NCBI GenBank assembly: GCA_023105745.1
Contig: JALGQZ010000011.1
Span: 18,874,975 to 18,938,974 of the forward strand
Source of the DNA: Austropuccinia psidii
Taxonomy: Eukaryota > Basidiomycota > Pucciniomycetes > Pucciniales > Sphaerophragmiaceae
Reading direction: 5' to 3'
Length of the DNA: 64,000 bases
In this document: piece after piece, positions 47,816-58,792 of the stretch
How the letters are laid out: each line of letters begins with the position of its first letter
Numbering within the stretch: the stretch's first letter is position 1
Position numbers and translations under genes: made by a program
The notes under the pieces: generated by a model
The model's database searches: none
Seen by the model: only the letters and a program-made list of their open reading frames with translations
What the model was told of the DNA's origin: nothing

Positions 47816-49589
47816 TTTTAATTAATGTTATATTATTTTCTTATTTATTATTTTTAATTATATAATTATTAGTTATTCCATGAATATATATATATATTCA
47901 TTTATAATTCATTCATTATTAAGTATATATATGTATATTTCTTTTATCTTATATGGGACTTATGCATTTAGTCATACCTAGCTAATTGGGTCATACAGCC
48001 CAATACTGGCTGTTGGAGTTCAGATTCCTATACCTTGCTGCAACTCCTGCATCCAGAATTATTTATCCTACTGTCTTTATATTTTTTATGGTTTTTTTTG
48101 TTTTTTTTAACAACTTTGGGTGGCTTTTTCCTTTATTTTTGTGCAATTTATTTCTTTATTGTGTGGTGTATACCCGATCATTGGGGATTTCAGATCCCTC
48201 AAGAAGCTTCGGATCCTTTGTTTAATCAAGTTGGATTGGATGCTTCAGTAGTCGGAAGATGTCTCTACAACTTATTTTGGTCACGTTAGGATTCTTCAAA
48301 AGGTCTCAGATGTGATAAAAACAGCATCAACTGGTCATGCCTGTTGTGTAAGCCTCCCTCCATTCTAAATCCATTACAACTAAGGGTCATGTTACTTCCT
48401 TTCCCAGGGGGAGTTAGTGAGTGACTACCTATCTAGTGCAATATGCAGCTATCATTGTAAGTCTATTCTTTATACCAAGGTCATGTCTTTATTTATTTTT
48501 TTAGGCTAATTGTTCCTTATACTGTCAAGAGCACCATTTCACTTAATAGACTACTTTAGCTGTAAAGTCCTTGGCAAAATCTGAACCCATTTCCAACAAT
48601 AGCACTTTATCAAGTATATATATAGTTTTCTGGCCTAGACAATCCTTCCAGAATCTCGCTGGGATCTTAAGTAAGGTAAGCTGTTATTTTCCTATGGCTT
48701 GCAGATGGCTGTTGGCTTCCTCCAAGGTTTTTGTGGGACATTGGTGGCAAGCTGTTGCCTATATTTAGTGCTGACCATTTTCATCAAGTGGCAATTAATG
48801 TGTAGTTTTAAAGCCCCCACTATTTCAAGAAACTGAAGCCGAGGGACCTTTCATCCTTGGTAGCATAATAGCCACCCAATAAGTTAGGCTAGGAGAAGAC
48901 TCCAGGTCCAACTTATCTTCACCAGGTATTTCATTTGAATCTTGTTTTCTAATTTATCTGATCATTCCCTCTCTTCCTTGTCTTTTGTGCAGAAGTTCTT
49001 GTTTTTCCATAACAATCTAGAAGTAGTCTTTCTACGTTTTCTTTTGAATTGATTAGTCAAGTTTATTACCTAACCCAACTAACTCCTCAATTTAATTCAA
49101 GATTGGATTCTGGGAGTCTCTTATGCAAATCTTAATTGTTACCTTAACCATTGACCCCTCTTGCATCCTTATAGAAGATGGTTCCCCGTGCTGAGCTGGC
49201 CAGAAGATCTCTTCTATATTGGTTCCTCGTTTTGCATCACTTTTAAGTTAAGCCTTGGTTTTATTTTTTAGAATTATTTCCTCCATAACCATACCAAAGA
49301 TTCCCAATGACTATTGATTGGCGAAGTTCAGTGGGGCTCCATCTTTTAGTGTTAATAGCCAATTGGTATAAATAGTGGCTCTCTCCTTGCTTTGTTCTCC
49401 CAGTCTCACCTCTTCATATTATCATCAAGTTATTATTTTACTTACTTGTCTTACCTCAACTCCATTTGGTAATTTATATGTTTTATTTTACTAGTAAAAC
49501 TTTTTGTTTTACGCATTCTAAATATTGACTCTGTCTTTATTAATACCTTTTTGTTTTTATTGTGTTTTTGTTACCTACATCCTATTATA
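47816..49589. other. Unassigned DNA with a possible promoter at its right end
   Basis: Begins with AT microsatellite (TATATATATA near 47888) and continues as moderately AT-rich unique sequence. ORFs such as 47986-48225 match nothing I know. A TATA box TATAAATAG at 49367-49375 is followed by a pyrimidine-rich stretch, like the promoters of the LTRs here. It may be host DNA or the 5' part of another retroelement. Confidence 0.45.
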
Positions 49590-50065
49590 ATGAATCACCA
49601 AGGTCAATCATATGGCTTGCGTTACTCTGACTTTATTAATGCCTTCAGCACCAAAGAACTTGAAGAATTGCTATTTGGGTTTCCCCCAAATTCTTTGAGC
49701 AGGAAAGGCTTCTGGGATTGGGTTAACAATCCTCACTCGAACCCACCTTCTCCGCCAGCTCTGGAAACCCTTTTGAAGGCCTCTTCCCCATCATCCTCCT
49801 TGGAGAACATCCCAGAGGCTGTGATGGCCTTTTATGCCTTTATTGAGGGTGAATACAATCCTTGTCTTTTTGTTATGGACCCCTCAAGCTACTTTTTGAA
49901 AGAGGGATCCCCCTCTGCCATTAGTCCCAAAAGACACCATCGGCAACAAAGAATTGACCCCTACTATTTAGGCTCCCGTGATTCGAATGGACGAGCTATT
50001 ACTATATGCAATCGCACTAGGTTAGTTGTAGTCTCTTTGTGTATTCATTCATTTATTTTAATTTG
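49590..50065 (+). CDS. Orphan ORF of unknown function, truncated by LTR insertion
   Basis: From ATG 49590 (MNHQGQSYGLRYSDFINAF) the frame is open for about 159 codons, to the point where the family II LTR begins at 50066. The protein is soluble-looking, with aromatic and Pro-rich stretches (LLFGFPPNSLSRKGFWDWV, NPPSPPALETLL) and a Lys/Arg/Gln patch (KRHHRQQR). A TATA box lies 215 bp upstream. A GTTAGT donor-like sequence (CACTAG/GTTAGT) occurs at 50020, after which hydrophobic residues suggest intron read-through. It could be an exon of a host gene or part of an unrecognised mobile element. I do not recognise the family. Confidence 0.45.
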
Positions 50066-51986
50066 TGTGAGCCTTGAGGTATATTTTACATACCCAAATA
50101 GGCCACAATCATCTTAAAAATAAATTTTGAATTATGCATAACTCATAAGTCATGCATATATCCAAAATTCATCATTTTTGATTTCAGAAAAGATGTATAA
50201 CTTTTTATTGAGTAGGTAAATCCATGGATTTAAGGCCAGATTTGAATTCTACACAAAAATTCACCTAGGGTACCTCCATAGAGTGAATAAGCTCAAATGA
50301 ACTCTTTGAGGTGGTAAAATGGAAAATGCTTCAATACCACATAATCAATACCACATAAAAGATCCGTGAAAATTTTTGTTTTTTTTAATTTCAGGCCAAA
50401 ATAATGGGAATGTGAGAAATCCCATGTTACATATACACTAAGAATAGTGTTATGCATGTTTTGAGCAATTAATATTGTGGTATTCTTACATGGACCTTTG
50501 GTACACCCATAGTGGATATCTCACTTGAAGCTTAAATCGCTATTTTGACGTGAAAAATAGGCAAGGGGGACAAAAAACATCAAAGAGAGCCAGGGTACCC
50601 AACTTCTGAGGCCTCAGAGGCGTGGACAGCTCCAAAGCTTGGATACATGGCTGATCTTGGCCTAATTGGAAAACTAAAACCCTTTGGGAACTTGGTTACC
50701 ATCTTACAATTACTGTAAATCTTAAGAAGATAGCAAATAACCTGCTATTTTGACATGCCAAGGAGGTAAAGAGCTACTTAGACTCCTGTAACCATGTCAA
50801 TCCTTAATAATTTTCCATGGATAAACCCCAAAAGAGTAATTAAAACCCTTTTTGGACTTTTATCCATTGATTTACCTCATAGCAACCAGTGAAACACTGA
50901 TATTTGCAATTCTACATAGAAATGAGGTAAAAAACTTCAAAAATTCATTAAAAATACAATTCTTAATGAATCTTTCTGAAACTTTCAGGACTAATAGAGA
51001 ACTGTATTATCTTTGGTACAACCAAGAAGAATTATGGTTTTACTAGTAAAACTAAAAGTTTTACCTACAGTCCATTTTTGACTATTCTACGTGAAACACT
51101 GAATCTTCAAAAATTCACAGTAATTATAACCTGTGATGAAATTTCCAATAACATGAATAACTTTGAAAAATCAATGATTATTTTGGAATAAAAGAAGATT
51201 TACAGATGTTACTCCTTTTATTCTTAACCATATTGGAGTTGGTAGTCACGTAAAAGCATCAATTAAGTAATTCTGATAATCCTACGTGACAACAGATGAT
51301 TCAGTCAATAATCCAAAAAGGTTTATTGTTTTCTCACTCACTGGTTTTTTAGTTTGCTCCATTGCACGCCTCTGTGAGCTTTTGTTGACTTAAAAGAGGC
51401 TTCCTCTTGCTGTTTTTTCCAAGAATAATCTTCTTATCATTTAAGTCATTATTACCAACAAGTAATAATTAGTTATAGCTATTCTTAAGTATTTTAAATC
51501 TTTCAGAATCAATCAGAAAGACTTGAAATTATATAGTCCAAATATATATTGTTGTAATACCGTTATAAATTCATTTTGATCCTTAAAATCCACAATTCTA
51601 CGTCAAATCTCTCTATCTTATCTTTGAATAAGCTCTTTGGAATATTAGTGAGTGATTCATTTTTAATTATTAAAGTCTTTCTCTAAAATTAGTTTTCTTC
51701 AAGAATTATCATTATAATTATTCTTGAAAAAGATAATTATATATTAAAAGAATTTTATTATTTTTATTCAAAGAGTTTTATTATCAAAATTTTCTTGTAA
51801 CTGACTCTTGTAGACCATTACTTGATCATGGTTAAAATCACTAGTAGTGTTTAACACGTGAAAGAAATAACTCTTTAATTATTTAATTGTGGTTATAATA
51901 GCATTTTGTCATTATATTTCATAAGAACAGTAATAGTACTGTTGATTAATAGTAGTATCATCATCAGTTTCATAGACAAATCTTAC
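50066..51986 (+). repeat. 5' LTR, family II copy 2 (1921 bp)
   Basis: TGTGAGCCTTGAGG...AATCTTACA, aligned throughout with 16023-17945. It keeps TGACGTG at 50546 and the exon-1 donor position, although the donor now reads CAACAA/GTAATA (51462). Confidence 0.93.
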
Positions 51987-51988
51987 AT

Positions 51989-52004
51989 TTGGGGGCCCGG
52001 CTGT
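51989..52004 (+). other. Primer binding site, family II copy 2
   Basis: TGGGGGCCCGGCTGTG two bases after the LTR; differs from copy 1 at two positions. Confidence 0.75.
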
Positions 52005-52372
52005 GTTTTTTGAACCTTTTACCCTTGATTAGTATATTTTTAAGCTCTAAAATATATTAATTGAATAATTTTTTCTTTCATTTTGAAGTTAAAATAATTT
52101 TTATTTTTGAAATTGTTTTGGAAATCTTTTTCATTGAGGAATTTGGTTCAATTTTATACTGTTTTTACACTTGGCCTTTCACATCCAAAAACTCATAAAA
52201 TTATTCTAAGCATTACTCTGAATTAATTTTCATTCAAAATCTTATATTTTAATTTTTTTTCTTTAAAAAGAATAATTTTTTTGATATTAAAAATATGAAA
52301 CTTATAAAAAATCTTTAAAAATATTTTAAAAAGTATAAAAAATAATTTTTTCTCTTTTATAATTTTTTCTAG

Positions 52373-53234
52373 TGTCTTTGATCAAATAGTGTGCAGCTGG
52401 CAACAGACTCATTAAAACATATATCACTAGTCCAGAATCTTCAGAAGCAGACTTTGAAGACAGTATTGAGTTGCAAATTGCTAAAGGAGGTACCTTATTT
52501 AACTCAGAAAAGACTAAATTACCACCAAAGGGTGTGTGTTTTATCTTACATTTTCACCTTTTATCTTTAAATTGATGTGAAAATGGTGCATACCAGAAAT
52601 GGAAGCAACTATTCAGTCCAACCAGATGGATGTGGACAAGGAAGAGGCAAGACCAAATCCAGAAGTGCCAAGTCTTCCACAAGAAAGACACATTTGGAGG
52701 ATGCCAGAGTTGCCCCTCATTCCCCAAGGTCTGTACCCACAGATTTTGACGTGAATTCTGAGCCTGAACTGATTCATGACAATATTTCCAGGGCTGGACC
52801 ACTTTCAAGTGGCAGAAATAGAAATATATTAATGCCAGTACAAAAATTTGTTCAAAGCAGCCAAAGAAGAGGATTGGGAAATATGCCCAAGCCTTTGGCA
52901 GGCGGCCATGAACTCCTACTTACACATCAAGAGCTTTCTGGGTCAACAGAAGACCATGGAACTCTTAGGAGGATGGAGCCCCCTGTCTTGCAAAGACAAG
53001 GTCAAAAAGATAAAGAACTGGTTGAAGAACCAAAGTCTTTTATCCATAGACCAGAAGAAGGAACTGGAAATGACTCCAGATTTGGAGACAGAGGCCCCAG
53101 TGGCATCTACCAGCTCCAAACCAACTCCAGCAGTGTTCAAAGACAAGCCCAAAGGACCTCAGAAGAAGCAGAGAGGTCCCAAGAACCATAAAGGCAAGGG
53201 CAAAGGCAAAGCCAATTGGCACAGACCTTACTAA
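52373..53234 (+). pseudogene. Accessory ORF of family II copy 2, decayed
   Basis: Exons equivalent to copy 1: 52373-52531 (159 nt, same length), 52597-52728 (132 nt, same length) and from 52792. Introns are 65 and 63 nt with the same splice positions. Stops at the sixth codon of exon 2 (AAATAG in place of AAATAC), at ATATTAA in exon 4 near 52830, and at 53232 (PY-stop in place of PYPQGYR) show decay. Between them the frame keeps YKNLFKAAKEEDWEI-like and GGWSPLSCKDKVKKIK segments. At the position of copy 1's TAG (18644) this copy has GAG. Confidence 0.65.
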
Positions 53235-53805
53235 CAGGGATACAGGATCCCCAAATTGGAGCCTTCAACCGGGGACAGTGTGTTCAACATGGGCAGAACT
53301 CTCATGGACTTCACATCCAAGCAGCAGGAAAGGATGAACAGGACTTTTCCACGCAAATACATCATGTACAAAGAGGTATTAATCTAGAAATTGGTAAACT
53401 TGATTCAAAGTTAACTAAAATAGCATTAGATATTAATGAATTGAAAAAACCTGACAAGAAATATACTGAATGTGATGAATTGGCAAATGCCAAATTTCAT
53501 TCAATTATCAATGCTTGTAGCAGAATTGAGAGTACATGTCAGATTCAGAATGATTAAATGGAAGATCTTTCTATTTTTAAAATGAATGATCAACTCAAAA
53601 CTCCACAAGACCATGTCTTAAAGATAGTTGAAAATACCAATCAGTTTGCTACACATTTAGCAAAAAGTGACAGTGAAAGGCAGAAGTTAAAGAATTAAAT
53701 CATTGCAAATGTAGGACAAATTCATAACAATTATGAATCACATAAGCCAAGACATTCTACACCTTTGACTGAAGAAAAATATTTTGTTAAAGGAAGTTTT
53801 ACCTC
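52583..53805 (+). pseudogene. gag: gag N-terminal part, family II copy 2
   Basis: ATG 52583 (MVHTRNGSNYSV) with a product nearly identical to copy 1 over the basic region. TAA at 53189-53191 replaces a Ser codon, and further TAAs follow near 53555 and 53695. The coding region is cut at 53805 by the family III element and continues at 63908 with the start of the capsid domain (EWPTFSGE near 63957). Confidence 0.85.
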
Positions 53806-55640
53806 TGTGAGCCTTAGAGGTAATTTCATATACCCAAAAGACCACAAATATAAAAAATAACATATTAATATAAATAAAATAAATTTATTTATATTATTAA
53901 AATAAAAATAAAAAATATAAATATAAAATTATATTAAAAATAAAAAATTAAGTATAATTTAAAAATAAAATTACTTTAAATTTTGTAAATATAAAATTAC
54001 ATTTATACTTGAAAAACTTAAGTAAAAATGAAATTTTAACAAAATTGTGAAAAAATAAATAAATTTGGAAAAAAGTTAAATAAAATTTATTATAACTTTT
54101 TATCCAATAAATAAACATATAAATTTTATTTCACCATTGGATTCCTCATAAAAAATCAGGTGGGGTCACCTCTGAGTGAAATTTTTGTAACTCAACTCTA
54201 AATAAGCTTAAATTAAGTTTTTAGTATTTTCAATACAAAAGTTGAAAATCCTCAAAACCTTAATTTAATTCACACCACATGTGGTGTTAACCATCAATTT
54301 TTGTGTTAAAATTGAGGTGTTGTGTTTAGTTTAGAAGTTATGAGGAATTAAAGTATTTTCAATTGAATTCAATTGAAATGTCAAAATGTGCGCGTGTATT
54401 ACATAAGTGAACTTTGATTTACATATGAGGTGTCAATTATTACTGTATTGTACTGTACAATTGAATTGAATTACATGTGTAAATTATAAGTATAATACAT
54501 GATGAGAAATTAAAGGAAAAATAAATTGGAAAGATTAAATTTGGGGGCGAAAAGGAACTCCAGCTCTAAGGGGGAGCTAGACCCCCAAAATCCTTGCTGA
54601 CAGGCGTGGGATGTCAAAATTCACGCAAAAGTTCATCACTTTTGGCCTGGAATTGAGTTACAGGGTCTGTGGACTCAATTGATGATGAGGTTTTGATACC
54701 AACTGGGGTAGTTTTAGCTGTTGCCAAGAAGGTAAAACTACCCTTAAGATAAAACAATCATAATAAAAACAGTTTTAACTGGTTTCTACGCCTCTGACAC
54801 AGATTCTGACGTGTTTTGAAGGCTCTAGGCCTGGTATTGCTATAGTAATGGCTGATTTAAGGGTCTAAAATGGCTAAAAATGGCTAAAAATGGCTTAAAC
54901 TAGCCCTTTTTGGTCTAAACCAGGGTTCAATGATGCCATAATTGGCTTTTCTGTTGTCAGACTGTTTTTCACGACTGACAAGAGTAAATTTTACTTTTGG
55001 AGTAAGAGAATTGATGGCTATAAAAGAATGTCTTCTTTGCCCCACTTTTCTCTTCATGTTAGAATCTTTTCCTTTTATTAATTAGTTTAAAACTGTTAAA
55101 CCAATCAATCAAAGATTCCAACCACCACTTTTAAATCATTTTAATCCTTTTAACCACGTGAAAAAATCATTATAATCATTGTTTGTAACTCTTATAATCA
55201 TTTTTACCCCTGAACCACCCCAAAAGTGAATTAAAGCATCTTTCATCACTGTTAACTTTGTCACTTTGTTTCCAAATTCACTCTGGTCACTTTTGGGCGT
55301 GTTTTCTCTTTAATATTCTTTTTAAAGACTTTGTTCTTTAATTAATTGCTTGCAGTTCTTTGCTCAATTAATTCCAATTGAAATTGCTCTTGAAGAAATT
55401 TCTTTTGTAGCCTTAAAATATCTCTTGTAGAGTATTTTTTGGATAAATCTTTATTGTTGGTAAAACAATAAATTTTTATATTATTGTTTTATACTAATAA
55501 AGTTATAAACAATAAAATTGGCGTGTTTTCTCTTAAAAATAATATTTCATACTATTTTTAACTAAATTTTACCTTATACAAATTTTGAGGACAGGAAAAG
55601 TACTTGATTTTTAATCAAAGTTTCATATCTACACCTTACA
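53806..55640 (+). repeat. 5' LTR, family III (1835 bp)
   Basis: TGTGAGCCTTAGAGG...CACCTTACA. Its AT-rich first 300 bp differ from families I and II. TATAAAAG at 55019-55026 is a strong TATA box. TGACGTG lies at 54807. A candidate donor AAAA/GTGAAT (intron from 55226) would supply the A of an A|TG start codon. Confidence 0.95.
55019..55026 (+). promoter_or_regulatory. LTR core promoter (TATA box), family III
   Basis: TATAAAAG followed about 30 bp later by a pyrimidine-rich initiator-like region. The same sequence occurs in the 3' LTR near 63281. Confidence 0.65.
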
Positions 55641-55642
55641 TT

Positions 55643-55658
55643 TGGGGGCCCAGCCGTG
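55643..55658 (+). other. Primer binding site, family III
   Basis: TGGGGGCCCAGCCGTG two bases after the LTR. It shares 14 of 16 positions with the family I and II sites although the neighbouring LTR sequences are unrelated. Confidence 0.75.
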
Positions 55659-55871
55659 ATATTTTACCTGTGACATATTTTTTTTACTCTTTTTAAATCT
55701 TTTTTCTTATATTGAAAAATTTAAAAACATATAAAAAATACTTATAATCCAAAAAAAAAAAAATCCTTAAAAAATAATTTTTTTCATATTATAAGTGAGG
55801 CTTATATTTTTATTTCTTTTTTGAAATAACCTTTTTTTTACTTAATTAATTGTCTTTTTCATTAATTTTAG

Positions 55872-56783
55872 TGTCTGACAATGTGGTAAGACAAGAAAAC
55901 ATTGAAACAGCCTCAACAGTAACCAGCATTATCCCTGCCAGTACTGTTAATTCTGATCATAATAGTACTGTTATTGTGACTCAAAATAATCAATCTGAAC
56001 CAATATCTTCTGAATTAATTAACTTGGATATAAGTAATACACTTCAGAAAGCCAAAAATTTGGCCAATAGTAAGTTTTTGACGTAAAAATACTATTTTAA
56101 GCCTTTTTTAACCATAATTATGCCTTCAACCAGGTCAGGAGCCAGCTACAACCCCTCAAGCAGCTCCCAAAAAGTTAATAGACGTGATTATGGCAGAGGC
56201 CAACCAGGTACAAAAGGAAAAGGGTCAGTTGATGACTTCCAAACAACTAAAATGGGTCATTCTGAAGCTGATAATACCATTTTACCTTCAAAAAGAGCTG
56301 ACACCGCCACAACAAGCCTCTGTGGACATATACAAAGCCAGCCACAGTGCATACAACAATGCACTCCAATTCAAGGAGTACCAGATCCTTGCAGACCTGT
56401 GGAAGAATTGCATGAATTCTTACCTGACAGTAAGAAAATACTTGGGCCATCCCAACACTTGCAAATTGCTCAATGGATGGCATCCATTGATGGAGAAGAA
56501 AAACAAGATGCTTTTGACACTAGAATGGAGGAAAAACAACCCTCCACCAGCCAAACCAGTGCCAAAAACAGCCCCAGTGGCCAGCAGCAGCAATTCCAAC
56601 ATGAAAAAGCAGCCACAAACTCCAAACAAGGGCAAAGGGAAGGCACCAGCCCCAAAACCTTACAGCCAGGGCTACAGAATCCCAAAGATTCAGCAGGATG
56701 CCATGGAAAATGTATTTCAGATGGCCAGAACCATGATGGAATTACAGAAGAAGGAGGAAGCCAGATTAAGGTTCCAGAAATGA
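55872..56783 (+). CDS. Spliced accessory ORF overlapping gag, family III copy (intact)
   Basis: Predicted exons: an LTR exon ending 55225, then 55872-56069 and 56134-56783. The second intron is 64 nt with a canonical GTAAGT donor and an AACCAG acceptor. The first (646 nt) uses a weaker GTGAAT donor and a TTTTAG acceptor. A plus TG gives ATG-TCT-GAC in a good context; the coding total is 849 nt, 282 codons plus stop, without any internal stop. The protein has a Ser/Thr/Asn-rich start, a helical Trp-containing middle (KEYQILADLWKN, LLNGWHPL), a Lys/Pro-rich basic stretch, and PYSQGYRIPKIQ with VFQMARTMMEL near the end. It lacks the 63-66-nt third intron of families I and II. Function unknown; the basic tail could bind nucleic acid. 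Confidence 0.72.
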
Positions 56784-58786
56784 TTTCTGACATATTTGAT
56801 TCCATCCCAGAGTTGTATAATGCTATAAATGACGTGAAAAAACATCTTTCTGATAAAAATGACACCATTTGTAACAACATTAAAACAAACAACCTGAGTC
56901 TGTGCCAAATTAATGAAACACTTATGTGTTTTGAAAAAGTTTTGAGAACAATTAAAAATTCCAATAATGATAATTCTTCTAACAATAAAATAAATGAACA
57001 ATCTGCCATTATTAAAGAATTAACAGATAAATATTCTAAATTCAATATTGATGACATAATTGAAACAAGAATTAAACAAGCCATAAATATTATCAAGACA
57101 GATAACAAGAAAGTCCTTGATGACATTTCAAATTCATTTACTGAAGTAAAGACATATACCATTGCCTTGAAAAAGTGTTTTGATGCTTCACAAGAAGAAG
57201 TATCAAAATTATCAATGAAATTGAATCAAGTCACTGCTGATAATACAAGACAGACAGAGTTATGGCAAGAACTTACACATAAAGAAGACATGTATAAAAT
57301 TGAAGTAATAAATTTAATACAAAGCTTCCAACATGAATACAGAAATTCCCAAAGGTGTAGCAACAGTAAAATGAATGACATTGAACAATTACTGAACACC
57401 TTACCAAGAATGTCTACACCTCTAAATCAAAATGAGGGCACAAGAATTTCAAATCCACAAGTATTGGATCCTGATAATTCACAATTAAAAAATGAATTAT
57501 CCACTTCTTTTCATAACCTGGAACCATCAATGGGCCAAGCACTCTTGAAAGAAGTCCCAGAACTTAAAGAATGGCCTCACTTCAGTGGTGAAGGAGAGTA
57601 TGACCATATGGAATTCATTAGAGGTATTGACATGATCAAAGAGGATTTTGAATTACCAGACAGATTGGTAACAGCCAGGTTTAACACCTTGTTTACCAGA
57701 TCAGCTCACAGATGGTACATCAAAATAAGACAAGCACATGGACACCAGAGTTGGACTTGGTGGAAAACCCAAATCATCAACAAATGGGCAAATGATGCTT
57801 GGAGGTTTAAAGTTGAAACAGCCTTTGAATCTGCCAAATTTAATGCTGATAAAGACAAAGCTTTACCATGGTTTTGCCAACAAAAGGACAGATTAACAGC
57901 ATTATATCCTGACATGTCAGAATTTATGATCCATAGAAAAATTCTGAGACAATGTGGAGGTGACTTAGAGCATGCTGTCAAAAGCAGGACTACTGAAAAA
58001 TCTTCAGCAGAGGATATTATCAATATACTAGAAGAAGTAACTACCAGAACCAAAATTGGTTCTAGTAGGGTGAATCTTAAAACAAGGTTTAATACACCTT
58101 GGAAAGATTCTGTGGACAAAAACCCCAAAGAAAATTCTAGTAATATTAAATATAAATCTGCAGATACAGTCACAAAATGCCATATTTGCCAAAGCACCAC
58201 CCATTTAGCCAATACATGTCCAAAAAGGGGGAAAATCAATGAAATTGACATTGAAAAAGAACCAGATGTTGAAAAAGAAGACATAATTGAAGACAATTCA
58301 GATGATAAGTCATCCATATTCTTTGAATCTTCAAAAGATATAGAAAATATCAATGCCACTTTTGACATCATGGAATCTTATTCCCACTTACCACAATTGA
58401 GCAATGGTCAAGTTGATTTATCAAAAGTTCAAGATGCACAACTTATGAAGACAAAACCAAACAGAGGAAAAGGTTATACAGCTGGTAACTCCTGTATAAC
58501 AGAAGTGGTGATTGACAACAAACCCACCAAACTTTTTCTTGACCCAGGAGCCTTCTGCTCTTGTGTTGGAAAATCTTTTCTTAAGACTTGTGTACCAAAT
58601 TTTGAAGACCAATTGTTACCAATTGATGGTATAAAATTCAACAGTGCAAGTAACCCAATGAAAGCATTAGGAATCTTTGAGACCAATGTCATATTCCCAC
58701 ACATAAATGGGAATTTAAGGATCACAGTTGAATTTGTTGTTATGGAAAATTGCTCTAGTACCCATTTTATATTGGGAAATGACTAA
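56120..58786 (+). CDS. gag: gag-protease, family III, ending at an internal stop
   Basis: 888 codons from ATG 56120 (MPSTRSGASYNPSS). The first 220 residues are disordered and overlapped by the accessory ORF. A long coiled-coil region follows (about 225-440), then a capsid-like domain from about 484 (EWPHFSGEGEYDHMEFI, KWANDAWRFKVE, RQCGGDLEHAVKSR), a CCHC knuckle near 687 (CHICQSTTHLANTC) and the protease at 808-810, which reads DPG where homologues have DTG. TAA at 58784-58786 replaces the Tyr of the GNDYL motif; the same frame continues six codons later as pol. In intact relatives gag, protease and pol form one polyprotein. Confidence 0.9.
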   Translation: MPSTRSGASYNPSSSSQKVNRRDYGRGQPGTKGKGSVDDFQTTKMGHSEADNTILPSKRADTATTSLCGHIQSQPQCIQQCTPIQGVPDPCRPVEELHEFLPDSKKILGPSQHLQIAQWMASIDGEEKQDAFDTRMEEKQPSTSQTSAKNSPSGQQQQFQHEKAATNSKQGQREGTSPKTLQPGLQNPKDSAGCHGKCISDGQNHDGITEEGGSQIKVPEMISDIFDSIPELYNAINDVKKHLSDKNDTICNNIKTNNLSLCQINETLMCFEKVLRTIKNSNNDNSSNNKINEQSAIIKELTDKYSKFNIDDIIETRIKQAINIIKTDNKKVLDDISNSFTEVKTYTIALKKCFDASQEEVSKLSMKLNQVTADNTRQTELWQELTHKEDMYKIEVINLIQSFQHEYRNSQRCSNSKMNDIEQLLNTLPRMSTPLNQNEGTRISNPQVLDPDNSQLKNELSTSFHNLEPSMGQALLKEVPELKEWPHFSGEGEYDHMEFIRGIDMIKEDFELPDRLVTARFNTLFTRSAHRWYIKIRQAHGHQSWTWWKTQIINKWANDAWRFKVETAFESAKFNADKDKALPWFCQQKDRLTALYPDMSEFMIHRKILRQCGGDLEHAVKSRTTEKSSAEDIINILEEVTTRTKIGSSRVNLKTRFNTPWKDSVDKNPKENSSNIKYKSADTVTKCHICQSTTHLANTCPKRGKINEIDIEKEPDVEKEDIIEDNSDDKSSIFFESSKDIENINATFDIMESYSHLPQLSNGQVDLSKVQDAQLMKTKPNRGKGYTAGNSCITEVVIDNKPTKLFLDPGAFCSCVGKSFLKTCVPNFEDQLLPIDGIKFNSASNPMKALGIFETNVIFPHINGNLRITVEFVVMENCSSTHFILGND

Positions 58787-58792
58787 TTAATC

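Larger units (their letters stand above)
50066..53805 (+). mobile_element. Family II Ty3-like element, copy 2, 5' portion
   Basis: 5' LTR, PBS, leader, accessory ORF and first part of gag, closely matching 16023-19760. It is split at 53805 by the family III element and resumes at 63908. The flanks ACCTC at 53801-53805 and 63903-63907 are the duplication made by that insertion. The 3' end lies beyond the window. Confidence 0.93.

Noticed and set aside
56470..57162. A 230-codon minus-strand ORF inside family III gag
   Set aside because: It lies antisense to gag with no homologous open frame in families I or II, and its hydrophobic, Ser/Leu-rich composition is what antisense of an A-rich coding strand gives.
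57706..58371. A 221-codon minus-strand ORF antisense to capsid and knuckle
   Set aside because: Shadow of the gag frame; the equivalent minus-strand ORFs over gag in other copies differ in extent and composition.
58784..58786. The TAA between gag-protease and pol of family III as a programmed readthrough stop
   Set aside because: Families I, II and IV have a Tyr codon here inside a conserved GNDYL/GTDYQ motif within the protease domain, so a mutation is the simpler explanation.
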